A stretch of DNA of 64,000 nt from Pseudomonadota bacterium (GTDB taxonomy: Bacteria; Myxococcota_A; UBA796; SXON01): contig JAUXTN010000210.1 of NCBI GenBank assembly GCA_030684355.1, positions 62,001-126,000 of the forward strand, read 5' to 3'. Positions within the stretch are counted from its first letter, which is position 1. Each line of letters begins with the position of its first letter. The position numbers and the translations under genes were made by a program. Positions 51,952 to 63,150 of the stretch are shown here, piece after piece. The notes below the pieces were generated by a model. The model saw only the letters and a list, made by a program, of their open reading frames with translations, was not told the origin of the DNA and made no database searches.

Positions 51952-54081
51952 TCACATGCAGACGTGGCCGCCCTGCCAGGGGGTGCACGTGTCGGCCGCG
52001 CACGGGTTGGCGTCGTCGCAGAGCGGGTAGCAGAAGCCGGCCGAGCCCGCGTTGGCCTGGCCGTCCGGGCACGTGGGGATGGGCGCGCGGGTGCCGGCGG
52101 CGCAGGCGAGCTGGGCGTCGCACGCGTCGGGGAAGCTGGCTTCGCAGCCGCGGGTGAAGTCGTCGAAGCGGTCGCGCAGCTTCCAGGGTTGCGGGGCCGC
52201 CCGGCACCGGGGCTCGACGGGCGCCTCCGCGGCCGCGGTCGGTGCGAAGGCCATGCGGGGCTTGTCGCCCTCCCACGCCACGGTGAGCCGCTCCGTGCGG
52301 TCGCTCCACACGAAGTCGGCCACGATCTCCCGCCCCGGGAGGAGCGGCGCCACCAGCGACGCGGTGCGGCCGCCGCCGCCGGTGAGCACCTCGGCCCCCC
52401 GGATCGGCAGCACGCCGAGCGGCTCCGCGCCCGCCGGGGCCTCGTCGCACTCGACGAGCAGCCACTCCCGCAGCGTGCGGGTCGAGCAGTGGTTCTTCGT
52501 GGAGCCGCGGACGACCACCTCCTTGCCGAGCTCGAGCTCGCTCCACGTCGGCACGCGCGTGCGCCCGACGGGGAGGCCGGGGCCGGGCATCGCCGGGGGC
52601 GGCGGCGCGCGGACGACGGTGGCGAGCGCCTCGCCGAGGGCCGCCTGGCCCTTGGCGCTCATGTGGAGGTCGGCGAGGAGGAAGGCGCCGGGCTCGGCCG
52701 CGGCGAGGGCCTCGGTGGCGTCGAGCGCGCGCACGCCGAGCCGCCGGGCGTTCGTCACGAGGTCCGCGAGGAGCACGCGGGTCGGCGCCATGTCGAGCTT
52801 CTCGGCGACGCCGTACTTGGCCCACTCGGTGTCGGAGACCTGCACGTCGAGCGGGAGCGCGACCACGACGAGCTCGGCCCCCGCGGCATCGCAGCGGGCC
52901 TTGGCCGCGGCGACCACGTCGAGGAGCGGCGAGCGCCCGCTCACCTCCTCCGCCACGCGCGTCGCGAGCGCGGACAGCTCGGTGTCCAGCGTGGCGCGGC
53001 TCGCCAGGGCCGCGCGGATGTCCTTCGCCCGGTCGTCCTGCTTGTTGTCGGCGGCCCACTTCACGAGCGCGCTCTCCAGCCCGGCGCGGAGCTTCGCGCC
53101 CTCCCGGAGCTGCGCCGCCGTGACGGTGATGGAGCGGGAGCTCTCCGCGTAGCCCTGCTCGACGATGTCGCCGGGGTGGGCGTGCCGGATGGCGGCCTCC
53201 ACGCCGAGGTCGGTGACGTCGGTCCCGTGCGCCCCGATCCCGTCGTCCTGCCGGATTGCACGCCGGTAGAGCTCCACGAGCTCGTACTCGAGCTCCAGCC
53301 GCTCGGATGCGGCGCGGTCGACGTCGGCGGCGAGCAGCACTTCGTCGGCCTGCCCGGCCCCCTGCTCGTCCGCGGCGGCCGGCTCGGGCCCCGTCGCCAC
53401 CGCCATCATGCGGGCCCACGTCCCCTCCGATGCGACGCCCTGCTCCCAGGCCTCGGGGGGAGTCCACCACGCGCGGCGAGCCGCCAGCACGAGGTGGGAC
53501 TGCGACATCAGCCAGCGGCGGCCGGGGAACTCGAAGACCGCGTCCGGGGCGGTCTCCAGGCGCACGGCCCACCCGTCCCAGACCGCGTGGCGCTGGGTGT
53601 TCGGCGTGTCCTTCTCGAAGATGTCGTTCGAGAAGTTCAGGACGAGCACGACCGTCTTCGGACGGCGCGCGGCGAGGGTCTCGTCGAGGACCGCGAGGTA
53701 CTCGCCCGGCCCGTAGGTCGGCACCCCGGCGTTCCGGACCGGGCGCCCGAGCGCGGCCGCGAGGACGGCGCTGGCGGTCTGGTCCTCTTCGACGCCGAGG
53801 CCGAACACCTGCGAGTCGCCGAGGACGACGACCTCGCCGTCCTGGGGCGGCCCCCACTCGGCGCCGCGGTAGCCGGCGTCGTTGACCCGGATCGACGTGA
53901 CGGGGTTGCCGCCGAACGAGATGCGCTCGGTGGCGCCGGGGGCGAGGCGGACGCCCAGCGCGGCGTCGGGCACGTAGAAGTTCACGTGCGCGAAGGCGCC
54001 GTCATCGGCGACCCAGAACATCCCCTCGGCGAGGACGAGCCCGAGCGCGGTGCCACCGACGAGCTGGAGTAGGCGCTGCAT
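51952..54081 (-). CDS. SGNH/GDSL-hydrolase-domain membrane protein with Cys-rich C-terminus
   Basis: A 709-residue protein. An N-terminal hydrophobic segment (LLQLVGGTALGLVLAEGMFW) acts as a signal or anchor. The SGNH domain has the catalytic Ser in VVVLGDSQVFGLGV near 92 and the Asp-x-His of block V in LLADLHMSAKGQ near 456, with an inserted helical region between. SGNH enzymes act on acyl or acetyl groups, for example on glycans. The last 85 residues have ten Cys (for example PTCPDGQANAGSAGFCYPLC). The 5' end is covered by a start-codon hairpin (see 54079). It follows sucA on the same strand, 137 bases downstream. Confidence 0.82.
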   Translation of the reverse strand: MQRLLQLVGGTALGLVLAEGMFWVADDGAFAHVNFYVPDAALGVRLAPGATERISFGGNPVTSIRVNDAGYRGAEWGPPQDGEVVVLGDSQVFGLGVEEDQTASAVLAAALGRPVRNAGVPTYGPGEYLAVLDETLAARRPKTVVLVLNFSNDIFEKDTPNTQRHAVWDGWAVRLETAPDAVFEFPGRRWLMSQSHLVLAARRAWWTPPEAWEQGVASEGTWARMMAVATGPEPAAADEQGAGQADEVLLAADVDRAASERLELEYELVELYRRAIRQDDGIGAHGTDVTDLGVEAAIRHAHPGDIVEQGYAESSRSITVTAAQLREGAKLRAGLESALVKWAADNKQDDRAKDIRAALASRATLDTELSALATRVAEEVSGRSPLLDVVAAAKARCDAAGAELVVVALPLDVQVSDTEWAKYGVAEKLDMAPTRVLLADLVTNARRLGVRALDATEALAAAEPGAFLLADLHMSAKGQAALGEALATVVRAPPPPAMPGPGLPVGRTRVPTWSELELGKEVVVRGSTKNHCSTRTLREWLLVECDEAPAGAEPLGVLPIRGAEVLTGGGGRTASLVAPLLPGREIVADFVWSDRTERLTVAWEGDKPRMAFAPTAAAEAPVEPRCRAAPQPWKLRDRFDDFTRGCEASFPDACDAQLACAAGTRAPIPTCPDGQANAGSAGFCYPLCDDANPCAADTCTPWQGGHVCM

Positions 54082-54135
54082 GGAACCTCGGGGCCGAGTA
54101 TGCCTCGGACCCACCGCGGATGGAGCGGTTCCATG
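54079..54135 (-). promoter_or_regulatory. Start-codon-sequestering hairpin before the SGNH gene
   Basis: On the mRNA strand, CATGGAACC (54135-54127) pairs perfectly with GGTTCCATG (54087-54079), nine base pairs that include the AUG start codon and the bases beside its GAGG ribosome site. Between them lies a second hairpin, CCGAG-GCATA-CTCGG, extended by GGG/CCC after a mismatch. Together they would hide translation start until opened, as in translational regulatory leaders. Perfect symmetry around the start codon makes chance less likely, but it is not tested. Confidence 0.45.
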
Positions 54136-54179
54136 AATCGCGGGGAGAGGGGCGGGCGGCACGCGTTCCGGGGGGCGTT

Positions 54180-54198
54180 GCGGGGGGTTCCCCCCCGC
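54180..54198 (-). terminator. GC hairpin downstream of sucA
   Basis: Inverted repeat GCGGGGGG and CCCCCCGC around TTC, eight base pairs, located 20 bases after the sucA stop on the transcribed strand. It could be an intrinsic terminator, but no U-run follows, so it may only protect the 3' end or slow polymerase. Confidence 0.4.
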
Positions 54199-54218
54199 CC
54201 CAAGAACCGCCGGCCTGC

Positions 54219-56945
<2,727 letters not shown>

Positions 56946-57074
56946 CTGGACCCTCGTGGCCGCGCTATCTATCCGCCCCGCGGACGAAAGCCCGCCGAAG
57001 TGACGGAGGGGCGGCACGCAGGGCTGGCGCTCCGCGGTCGCCGCGCGGCGCATCGCGGGGATAGCTGGCGACGC

Positions 57075-57836
57075 ATGAAGATCACGACGCTCAACGCGAA
57101 TGGGCTGCGCTCGGCGGACCGCCGGGGCTTTCGGGACTGGCTCGCGCGCACGGAGCCCGACGTGTTGTGCCTGCAGGAGATCCGGGCGGACCAGGCGTGT
57201 CTGGACCCCGCCTTGTGGGCCCCGCCGGGCTGGACCACCGCGTGGCACCCCGCCCAGAAGAAGGGCTACTCCGGCACCGCCGTTTGGGTGCGGGACGCCC
57301 ACCCCGCCACGTTCACCGTGGGCTCGGGGCACGGCCGCGGGGACGACGAGGGCCGCGTCGTCGGCGCGCACCTCGCGGGGATGGACGTGTGGAGCGTGTA
57401 CCTGCCGTCGGGCTCCTCGGGGCCGGAGCGGCAAGCGTGGAAGTACGAGTACATGGAGCACATGTGGGAGTGGCTGGCGGCGCGCCTCGCGAGCGGTCGG
57501 CCGAGCCTCGTGTGTGGAGACATCAACATCGCGCACACCGCGATGGACATCAAGAACGCGAAGCCGAACGAGAAGAACTCGGGCTTCCTCCCCGAGGAGC
57601 GCGCGTGGATGACGCGGCTCTTCGCGACGGGGTGGCAGGACGCCTTCCGCGTCGCGAACCCGACGACGGTGGCGTACTCGTGGTGGTCCCAGCGGGGGAA
57701 CGCGCGGGCGAACGACGTCGGGTGGCGGATCGACTACCTGTTCGCGACGCCGGGGGTGAAGGTGGTGGAGTCCTTCATCGACCGCGGCGCCTCGCTGTCG
57801 GACCACGCTCCGGTCTCGGCGGTCGTCTCCGTGTGA
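57075..57836 (+). CDS. xth: Exodeoxyribonuclease III / AP endonuclease
   Basis: A 253-residue repair nuclease of the exonuclease III family, which cleaves abasic sites and removes 3' blocks. Catalytic residues are in their usual places: N7 (LNANGLR), E35 (CLQEIRAD), Y109 (VWSVYLPSG), D149 and N151 (VCGDINIAH), the late Asp in WRIDYLFA, and the His of LSDHAPVSAV. It is divergent from sucA and convergent with the cyclophilin gene, with a hairpin terminator between. Confidence 0.96.
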   Translation: MKITTLNANGLRSADRRGFRDWLARTEPDVLCLQEIRADQACLDPALWAPPGWTTAWHPAQKKGYSGTAVWVRDAHPATFTVGSGHGRGDDEGRVVGAHLAGMDVWSVYLPSGSSGPERQAWKYEYMEHMWEWLAARLASGRPSLVCGDINIAHTAMDIKNAKPNEKNSGFLPEERAWMTRLFATGWQDAFRVANPTTVAYSWWSQRGNARANDVGWRIDYLFATPGVKVVESFIDRGASLSDHAPVSAVVSV

Positions 57837-57851
57837 GCGGTGCCGGCCCCG

Positions 57852-57885
57852 CGTCGGCGCCCGGCGTCGAGCCCGGGCGCCGACG
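57852..57885. terminator. Bidirectional hairpin terminator
   Basis: A perfect 13-base-pair stem, CGTCGGCGCCCGG (57852-57864) with its complement at 57873-57885 and an eight-base loop, sits exactly between the convergent xth and cyclophilin genes. It can serve both directions. There is no U-run, so Rho-independent activity is not certain. Confidence 0.65.
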
Positions 57886-57891
57886 GGCCCC

Positions 57892-58611
57892 CTACTTCGC
57901 CGAGATCGTGATCTTCTTGATGACGACGTCCTTGTCGGGCTTGTCGTCGTGCGCCGGCGTGCGCGCGATCTTGGCGACGACGTCGAGGTTCTGGCAGTCG
58001 CCGAAGATGGTGTGCTTGCGGTTGAGGTGATCCGGCGTGCCTTCGGTGATGAAGAACTGGGAGCCGTTGGTGTCCTTGCCCGAGTTGGCCATCGCGAGGA
58101 GGCCGGGCTTGTCGAACACGGTGAAGTCGCCGACCTCGTCCTCGAACTTGTAGCCGGGGTCCCCCGTGCCGTTGCCGAGGGGGTCGCCGCCCTGGATCAT
58201 GAAGCCGGGGATGACGCGGTGGAAGATCGTGCCGTCGTAGAGCGGACGGTTGGTCTCCTTGCCGTTGTTCGGGTCGGTCCACGTGCGCTCGCCACGCGCC
58301 AGCTCGACGAAGTTGGCGACGGTCGCCGGGGCTTCCTCGGGGCGGAGCGTGCACTCGATGTCGCCCAGCGTGGTCTGGAAGGTGGCGGTGAGCTTCTGCC
58401 CGTCCTTCAAGCCGAGCTTCTCGACGGCCTCCCGCTTCTTGCCGGCCTCCTCCTCGTCCTGCCCGCGCTGGATCCGCGCCTTCAGGGCCTCGTTGTCCTT
58501 CTCCAGCCGGTCGCGGGTACGCTCCAGGTCCGCCACGCGCTGCGTGAGCTTCGCGTTCTGCGCTTCCATCTCCGCGTCCTTGCAACCCACCAGCATCCAC
58601 GTGAGGAACAT
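57892..58611 (-). CDS. Cyclophilin-type peptidyl-prolyl isomerase lipoprotein
   Basis: A 239-residue predicted lipoprotein, MFLTWMLVGC with the lipidated Cys at 10. A charged coiled coil of about 40 residues follows (MEAQNAKLTQRVADLERTRD and on). The C-terminal 160 residues form a cyclophilin domain: TTLGDIECTLRPEEAP, YDGTIFHRVIPGFMIQGGDP, GLLAMANSGKDTNGSQFFI and FGDCQNLDVV, with the catalytic Arg in FHRV and the Phe-Met-Gln stretch. It folds exported proteins by proline isomerisation at the membrane. GGAGAG precedes the ATG. It is convergent with xth. Confidence 0.93.
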   Translation of the reverse strand: MFLTWMLVGCKDAEMEAQNAKLTQRVADLERTRDRLEKDNEALKARIQRGQDEEEAGKKREAVEKLGLKDGQKLTATFQTTLGDIECTLRPEEAPATVANFVELARGERTWTDPNNGKETNRPLYDGTIFHRVIPGFMIQGGDPLGNGTGDPGYKFEDEVGDFTVFDKPGLLAMANSGKDTNGSQFFITEGTPDHLNRKHTIFGDCQNLDVVAKIARTPAHDDKPDKDVVIKKITISAK

Positions 58612-58753
58612 CGTCGGCTCTCCGGGCCCCCTCCTATTCGGGTCCGGCCTGGGGCGGCAGGTCCGGTGCGTCCGTCTCTGGGCGGGGGATGCCGACGGGC
58701 GGAAACCCGAGCGGGCGTCGAGGGGTTATGGGCAGAGTCTCCCGGTGCCGCCC

Positions 58754-58984
58754 ATGCGTGTCCGCATCTTCCTGCGTCAGTCCCTCTTCACCCTCCCCGG
58801 CGAGGGCCAGCACGTGCCGCCGACCGCCTCCATCCTCGACGGGACGCTCGGCGAAGCCACGCCCCTCGGCGTGGCGATCAAGGTCGAGCGCTTCCTCGAC
58901 GAGCGTGGCCGCCCCGTGGAAGGCAAGCCCTGCACGCTCATCATCCCGGGCGCGAAGATCGACCACGTCTGGGTCCAGGAGTAG
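58754..58984 (+). CDS. Hypothetical protein, 76 residues
   Basis: A small protein with no family I know. It begins at ATG 58754 (MRVRIFLRQSLFTLPGEG) and has alternating hydrophobic and polar residues, consistent with a beta fold. There is no signal peptide. It lies three bases before the likely CTG start of the next gene, so it may be the first gene of a two-gene unit. It is divergent from the cyclophilin gene by 142 bases. Confidence 0.55.
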   Translation: MRVRIFLRQSLFTLPGEGQHVPPTASILDGTLGEATPLGVAIKVERFLDERGRPVEGKPCTLIIPGAKIDHVWVQE

Positions 58985-58987
58985 GGG

Positions 58988-59749
58988 CTGCTGCTCTTCC
59001 TGCTCGTCGCGTGCCAGACGACCCTCGTGGGCGAGGTCCGGACCGTCGGTGGGGGTCCGGTCCCCGGCGCGGTGCTGACGTCCCCCGGCTGCGACGCCGT
59101 GACCGACGGCGACGGGCGGTTCCGCGTCGCCTGTGAGCCGGGGACGCGCAGCTTCGTCGTGGCCCACCCCGATCACCTCGACCGCACCTGGCCCGTCACG
59201 GCGGACGGCGCCGGCGAGCACGACGTGGGCGTGGTTTCGCTCGCGTCCATCCCGCTGGGGGAGGGGCTGTGGCTCGCGGGAGACGGTCGGCTCGACCCGC
59301 TGCCGCCGGCCCCCATCGTGCGCACCGCGACCGCGGACGAGCAGCGCTGGTGCCTCGACGCCACGCGCGGCGAGCCCGTGCCCGTGCCCGTCGGGCACGT
59401 GCGCCTGCTCGACAACCACACGGTGGACTGGCGGATCTACGCGCTCGACGCCGACCGGTGTGCCTACCGGATGACGCCCGCCGCCGGCGGGAACTGGACC
59501 TTCGCCGCCGAGCGGGTCCCGGTTCCCCCCGGCGTGCCCCGCGGCCCCGGTCGGGAGTGGGTGGAGCTCGACCTGCCCCTGGGCGACTACGCGATCGTCG
59601 AGTGGTACGAGGGCTTCCTCGTGCGCGGCCCCGACGACACCTGGCGCGGCCACTGGCTCCGCGTCGGCGCGCCAGCCCCGACGGACTCGGGCACCGCCGC
59701 GAAGGACGCCCTGACGCCGCGTCCCGCCGAGGCGACACCCGCGCCCTGA
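58988..59749 (+). CDS. Lipoprotein with carboxypeptidase-regulatory-like domain, probable CTG start
   Basis: A 253-residue predicted lipoprotein. In frame, a TAG at 58982 is followed by GGG and then CTG, CTG, and codons for LFLLVAC, a lipobox. AGGAG at 58977-58981 lies six bases before the CTG at 58988, so I take CTG as start and the Cys as residue 9. A GTG at 59027 would lose the whole signal. The N-terminal part of the mature protein is a CarboxypepD_reg-like beta domain (VGGGPVPGAVLTSPG, then TDGDGRFRVACEPGTRSFVV). The C-terminal half is unknown and has two Cys. A Pro/Ala/Thr tail ends the protein. Confidence 0.7.
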   Translation: MLLFLLVACQTTLVGEVRTVGGGPVPGAVLTSPGCDAVTDGDGRFRVACEPGTRSFVVAHPDHLDRTWPVTADGAGEHDVGVVSLASIPLGEGLWLAGDGRLDPLPPAPIVRTATADEQRWCLDATRGEPVPVPVGHVRLLDNHTVDWRIYALDADRCAYRMTPAAGGNWTFAAERVPVPPGVPRGPGREWVELDLPLGDYAIVEWYEGFLVRGPDDTWRGHWLRVGAPAPTDSGTAAKDALTPRPAEATPAP

Positions 59750-59814
59750 TCCCGTTGCTGGCGAGCCCGGTCGCTGGCCGATCGCGCCGCGCGAAGGACA
59801 CGGAGGGCGGCGCC

Positions 59815-59847
59815 CCTGGCGCCGGCTCGGCGGCGCTCAGCGCCAGG
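59815..59847 (+). terminator. Hairpin after the lipoprotein gene
   Basis: CCTGGCGC (59815-59822) and GCGCCAGG (59840-59847) form an eight-base-pair stem with a 17-base loop, followed by CTTT. It lies about 65 bases after the stop of the gene at 58988 and could end its transcript. No strong U-run is present. Confidence 0.35.
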
Positions 59848-59914
59848 CTTTGCCGATCACCGGGGGCCGGTGCGCCGCCAGCCGAGCGCGCAGCGCGAGC
59901 CCGCAGTGGCCTGG

Positions 59915-59931
59915 CCCCCCGCCGCGGGGGG
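59915..59931 (-). terminator. Short GC hairpin after the Ig-repeat gene
   Basis: CCCCCC and GGGGGG around GCCGC form a six-base-pair stem 15 bases from the end of the minus-strand gene at 59946. It is a weak candidate for its terminator, without a U-run. Confidence 0.3.
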
Positions 59932-59945
59932 CGCGCCCGAACTGC

Positions 59946-62900
59946 CTAGAGCTGGATGCCGACCGAGATCGTGATGGCGTGCTGTCCGTCGGACACCTCG
60001 CCGACCGACTCGCCGCCCGAGTTCTCGACCGCGACCTTGCGCGCGCTGAAGTCGTAGGCGCCGGAGACGTACGGCGCCAACCCGCTGCCGTCGCCGAAGG
60101 CATAGCCGCCGTCGACGCCGAACTGCGTGTTGTACGGCGTGGTGAAGCCGGCGAGGTGCTCGAGGAAGTAGGTGTGGAGGAACACGTTCTTCCCGATCTC
60201 GACGCCCACCTCGGGGCCGATCGCGAGGGAGCTGATCGAGATCTGGTCGAGCTCGATCGCGTTGTTCACGACCTTGTACGCCTGCACGTCGCTCTGGGAC
60301 CAGCCGGCCTGCGCGCCGACCCAGAACTGGCTCGCGCCCACGTCGAACGGGTAGCGCCCGGCCACGAGGACCTTCGCGTCGAGGAGCACGTCACCGACGG
60401 GCTCGGCGTCGGCGCAGGGGCGGCCGAGCTCGGCGCAGAGCGGCGCGGGGTCGAGGGTGTAGCGACCGACGCGGAGCTCGGCGTTCGCGCCGAGGTAGGG
60501 GATGCCCGGCACCCAGAGGCGCCCGGCGGCCTGGAAGCCCTGCGCGCCCGCACCGAGCGCGATGGGCGAGGGGAACAGCACGGTCGACCTGGTGAGGACG
60601 AGCTGCTCGTAGGAGTAGCTGGTGTAGCTGTAGCCGGCGCGCACCCGCAGCCAGGGGCGATCGCTCGGGGTGACCGGCGTGCGCGTGATCGTGGTGGTGG
60701 TCGACGGGGCCGCGGCGCCGGTGGTGACGGCCGGGGCCAGCACGGGGGCCGTGTTGGTCGCCGGCGGCGGCGTGTTGGCGACCGGCGTCTGGGTCGTGTT
60801 GTTCGCGAAGGGGTCGGTCGCGGCGGGCGTGAAGGGGTTGGTGCCCCACGCGGCTTCGGCGCCGCCGACGGGCACGCGCATGAAGGTCGAGACCGAGCCG
60901 TCGCGCGTGGCGGCGGAGACCTTGACCTCGCCCGTGGTGCCCGCGGGCACCGTGAGCATCGCCTGGTAGGCGCCGCCGCCGAGGTCCGCCACCGCGCCGA
61001 CCGTGCCGGTCGAGGTGAGGAAGTCGAGCTGCTGGCCGCCCACGCCGCGCCCGTTGGCGTCGACCACGGAGACCTTCAGGACCACCGTGCCGCCCGCGCT
61101 GACGGTCGCCGGGTCGGAGACGAGGCCCAGCTTGGCGGGGGCGGCGCTGGCGGTCCCGCCGACGGTCGCGGTCGGCGCGAGCACGACGGCGGCCATCCCC
61201 TCGCGCTCGAGGCGGACCCCGGCGAGGCTGCCCTGCCACTCGCCCACCAGGGCGGCGACTTCCTTGGTGCCGGACACCGGGAGCTTCGGGACGGGCACGG
61301 AGAGCGGGGCCTGGATGAGCGTGGCGGCGGCCGCGAGGTCGCCGACGGTGGCGGTGATCGCGACGACGCCGTTCTTCCGGCCGGCCGTGTAGTAGAGCTG
61401 GGCGATGCCCTCGGCGTTGGTGGTCGCCTGCGCGGCGAGCGTGCCGTCGCCCTGGGTCACCTTCAGGCTGACCGCCTGGTTGGGGACGGGGTACCCGAAC
61501 TCATCCACGGTCGCGACGGTGAGCATCGCGTTGGAGAGGCCGTCGCCCGGGATGCGCTCGCGCGCCGGGAGCAGGAGCACCCGCGCGAGGGGGTTGCCGG
61601 TCTTGGCGGAGGAGACGGTCGCCGAGAGCTCGACGGGACCGCTGCCGGTGGTGGCGAAGACCGCCTGGTAGTCGCCGTTGCGGAGGTCCTTGACGGCGTC
61701 CTTCAGGCGCGCGCCGTTGGCCGAGAAGTTGATGGTCCGCCCGCCGAGGCCCGCGCCGTCGGGGCCGGTGACCTTCGCGAACAGCTTGAAGCCTTCGGCG
61801 CCCGCGGGCAGCGAGGCCGGCTCGGTCGTGAGCGTGACGCTCGTGGGCCGCGTGGGGACGAGGTTGACCAGCAGGGAGTCGGCCTGGAGCGCCGCGCCGT
61901 TCGCGAGGTTGACCGCGATCGTGGCCTGGGTGCCGGTGTTGCCGAAGGGGGGCGTGTAGGTCGCGACGTAGATGCCGCCGCCCTCGTGGCGGGCGGGGCT
62001 CACGACGCCGGCGGTGGTCGAGAACACGACCTGGGCGCCTTCGTCGGGCTTGCCGTCGGCCGTGACGACCATCGCCCGGACGGGCACCTGGAGGCGGCCG
62101 TCGGAGGGGATGGCGGCGGCGGCGGGGAACAGCGCGATGCGGCGGGCCTCGGGGATCTTCAGGTCGAGGGGCTCCTCGGAGACCTTCCCGTCCGGCGTGA
62201 TCGTCTTCTTGGTGGCGTTGCTGGCGCCCGGGGGCACGATGATGGGCACGGTCGCGTGGCCAGCGGCGTCCGACTGGATCGGGCCGAACTCGCGGCCGCC
62301 GACCTTCAGGATGACGCTGCTGCCGGGAACCGCGACGCTGACCGGGTAGTCGGCCTTGCCGACGAGGGGCACCGCGAGGCCGGCGTAGGCGCGGGAGGGA
62401 TCCCGGCGATCGACCGCGGTGAGGAGCGCGAGGTGCGGGTACTTCACGGTCGGGGCCGTGTAGAGCGCGCTGAACTGGCCGCCGCCGAGCGGGATGAGGT
62501 TGTTGACGACGCCGGCGGAGGGGCGGACGGCGAGGTCGACGCCGGTGAGGTTCTGACGGTCCCCGCCGGCGAGGTTGATCGCGATGGACGCGGTCAGATC
62601 CTGGCTCAGGACGAGCTGCTGGGGGTTGGTCGCGACCGTGAGGCGCTGGCTGCGCGGGGGCGCGACGCTGAACGACCAGGCGCGAGCGTAGGCCTCCTTC
62701 GACGGGAGCTTGCCCTTGAGCGAGACGGTCACGTTGGTGACGCTGTCGGTCTTCGCCGGCGTGAACGTGAACCGGTAGAGGCCGCCGCCGACCTCCACGA
62801 GGTCGGATGCCGCGCCGGCCGTCGCCGTCGGCTTGCCCCGGAGCCCCGTGATCGGGGTGCCGGTCGGAGAGAGGGCCAGCACGTAGAGGTCGGCAGCCGT

Positions 62901-63077
62901 GGCGCCATCGCCGACGAGGCCGGTCGGGCTGACGAGCTCCACAAGCCCGCCCGCACCGTCGAACACCGGCGCCGCCTGGGCCCACGCGACCTCGGGCGCG
63001 AGGGCAACGGACCCGAGGACGAGTCCGCCCAGCGCGAGGCGGGCGAGGAGACGGGTGGTGCGCAGCATCGACGACAT
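59946..63077 (-). CDS. Ig-repeat surface protein with C-terminal outer-membrane beta-barrel
   Basis: A 1043-residue protein. A signal peptide (about 1-34, ending AWAQA) is followed by about 760 residues of bacterial Ig-like beta repeats. Five repeat ends share the pattern G-G-G-x-Y/F-x-A or a close variant: GGGLYRFTFTP, GGGQFSALYTAP, GGGIYVATYTPP, NGDYQAVFATTG and GGGAYQAMLTVP. A Thr/Pro-rich linker near 800-850 leads to about 190 residues of alternating, aromatic-rich strands that end in ITISVGIQL, as in outer-membrane barrels. This is an inverted-invasin or autotransporter-like arrangement. Adhesion or cell-surface structure is likely. Confidence 0.8.
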   Translation of the reverse strand: MSSMLRTTRLLARLALGGLVLGSVALAPEVAWAQAAPVFDGAGGLVELVSPTGLVGDGATAADLYVLALSPTGTPITGLRGKPTATAGAASDLVEVGGGLYRFTFTPAKTDSVTNVTVSLKGKLPSKEAYARAWSFSVAPPRSQRLTVATNPQQLVLSQDLTASIAINLAGGDRQNLTGVDLAVRPSAGVVNNLIPLGGGQFSALYTAPTVKYPHLALLTAVDRRDPSRAYAGLAVPLVGKADYPVSVAVPGSSVILKVGGREFGPIQSDAAGHATVPIIVPPGASNATKKTITPDGKVSEEPLDLKIPEARRIALFPAAAAIPSDGRLQVPVRAMVVTADGKPDEGAQVVFSTTAGVVSPARHEGGGIYVATYTPPFGNTGTQATIAVNLANGAALQADSLLVNLVPTRPTSVTLTTEPASLPAGAEGFKLFAKVTGPDGAGLGGRTINFSANGARLKDAVKDLRNGDYQAVFATTGSGPVELSATVSSAKTGNPLARVLLLPARERIPGDGLSNAMLTVATVDEFGYPVPNQAVSLKVTQGDGTLAAQATTNAEGIAQLYYTAGRKNGVVAITATVGDLAAAATLIQAPLSVPVPKLPVSGTKEVAALVGEWQGSLAGVRLEREGMAAVVLAPTATVGGTASAAPAKLGLVSDPATVSAGGTVVLKVSVVDANGRGVGGQQLDFLTSTGTVGAVADLGGGAYQAMLTVPAGTTGEVKVSAATRDGSVSTFMRVPVGGAEAAWGTNPFTPAATDPFANNTTQTPVANTPPPATNTAPVLAPAVTTGAAAPSTTTTITRTPVTPSDRPWLRVRAGYSYTSYSYEQLVLTRSTVLFPSPIALGAGAQGFQAAGRLWVPGIPYLGANAELRVGRYTLDPAPLCAELGRPCADAEPVGDVLLDAKVLVAGRYPFDVGASQFWVGAQAGWSQSDVQAYKVVNNAIELDQISISSLAIGPEVGVEIGKNVFLHTYFLEHLAGFTTPYNTQFGVDGGYAFGDGSGLAPYVSGAYDFSARKVAVENSGGESVGEVSDGQHAITISVGIQL

Positions 63078-63150
63078 GGTGGGGCTCCGGTACGGGGGGC
63101 ACTATGGTACGGAGCCGTTCCCGATAGTGTCAATGAAAGGTTGCCAGCCC

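Noticed and set aside
54079-54135. The long inverted repeat after sucA read as its terminator
   Set aside because: It has no U-run, lies over 80 bases past the stop, and its arm contains the next start codon, which fits a leader structure better.
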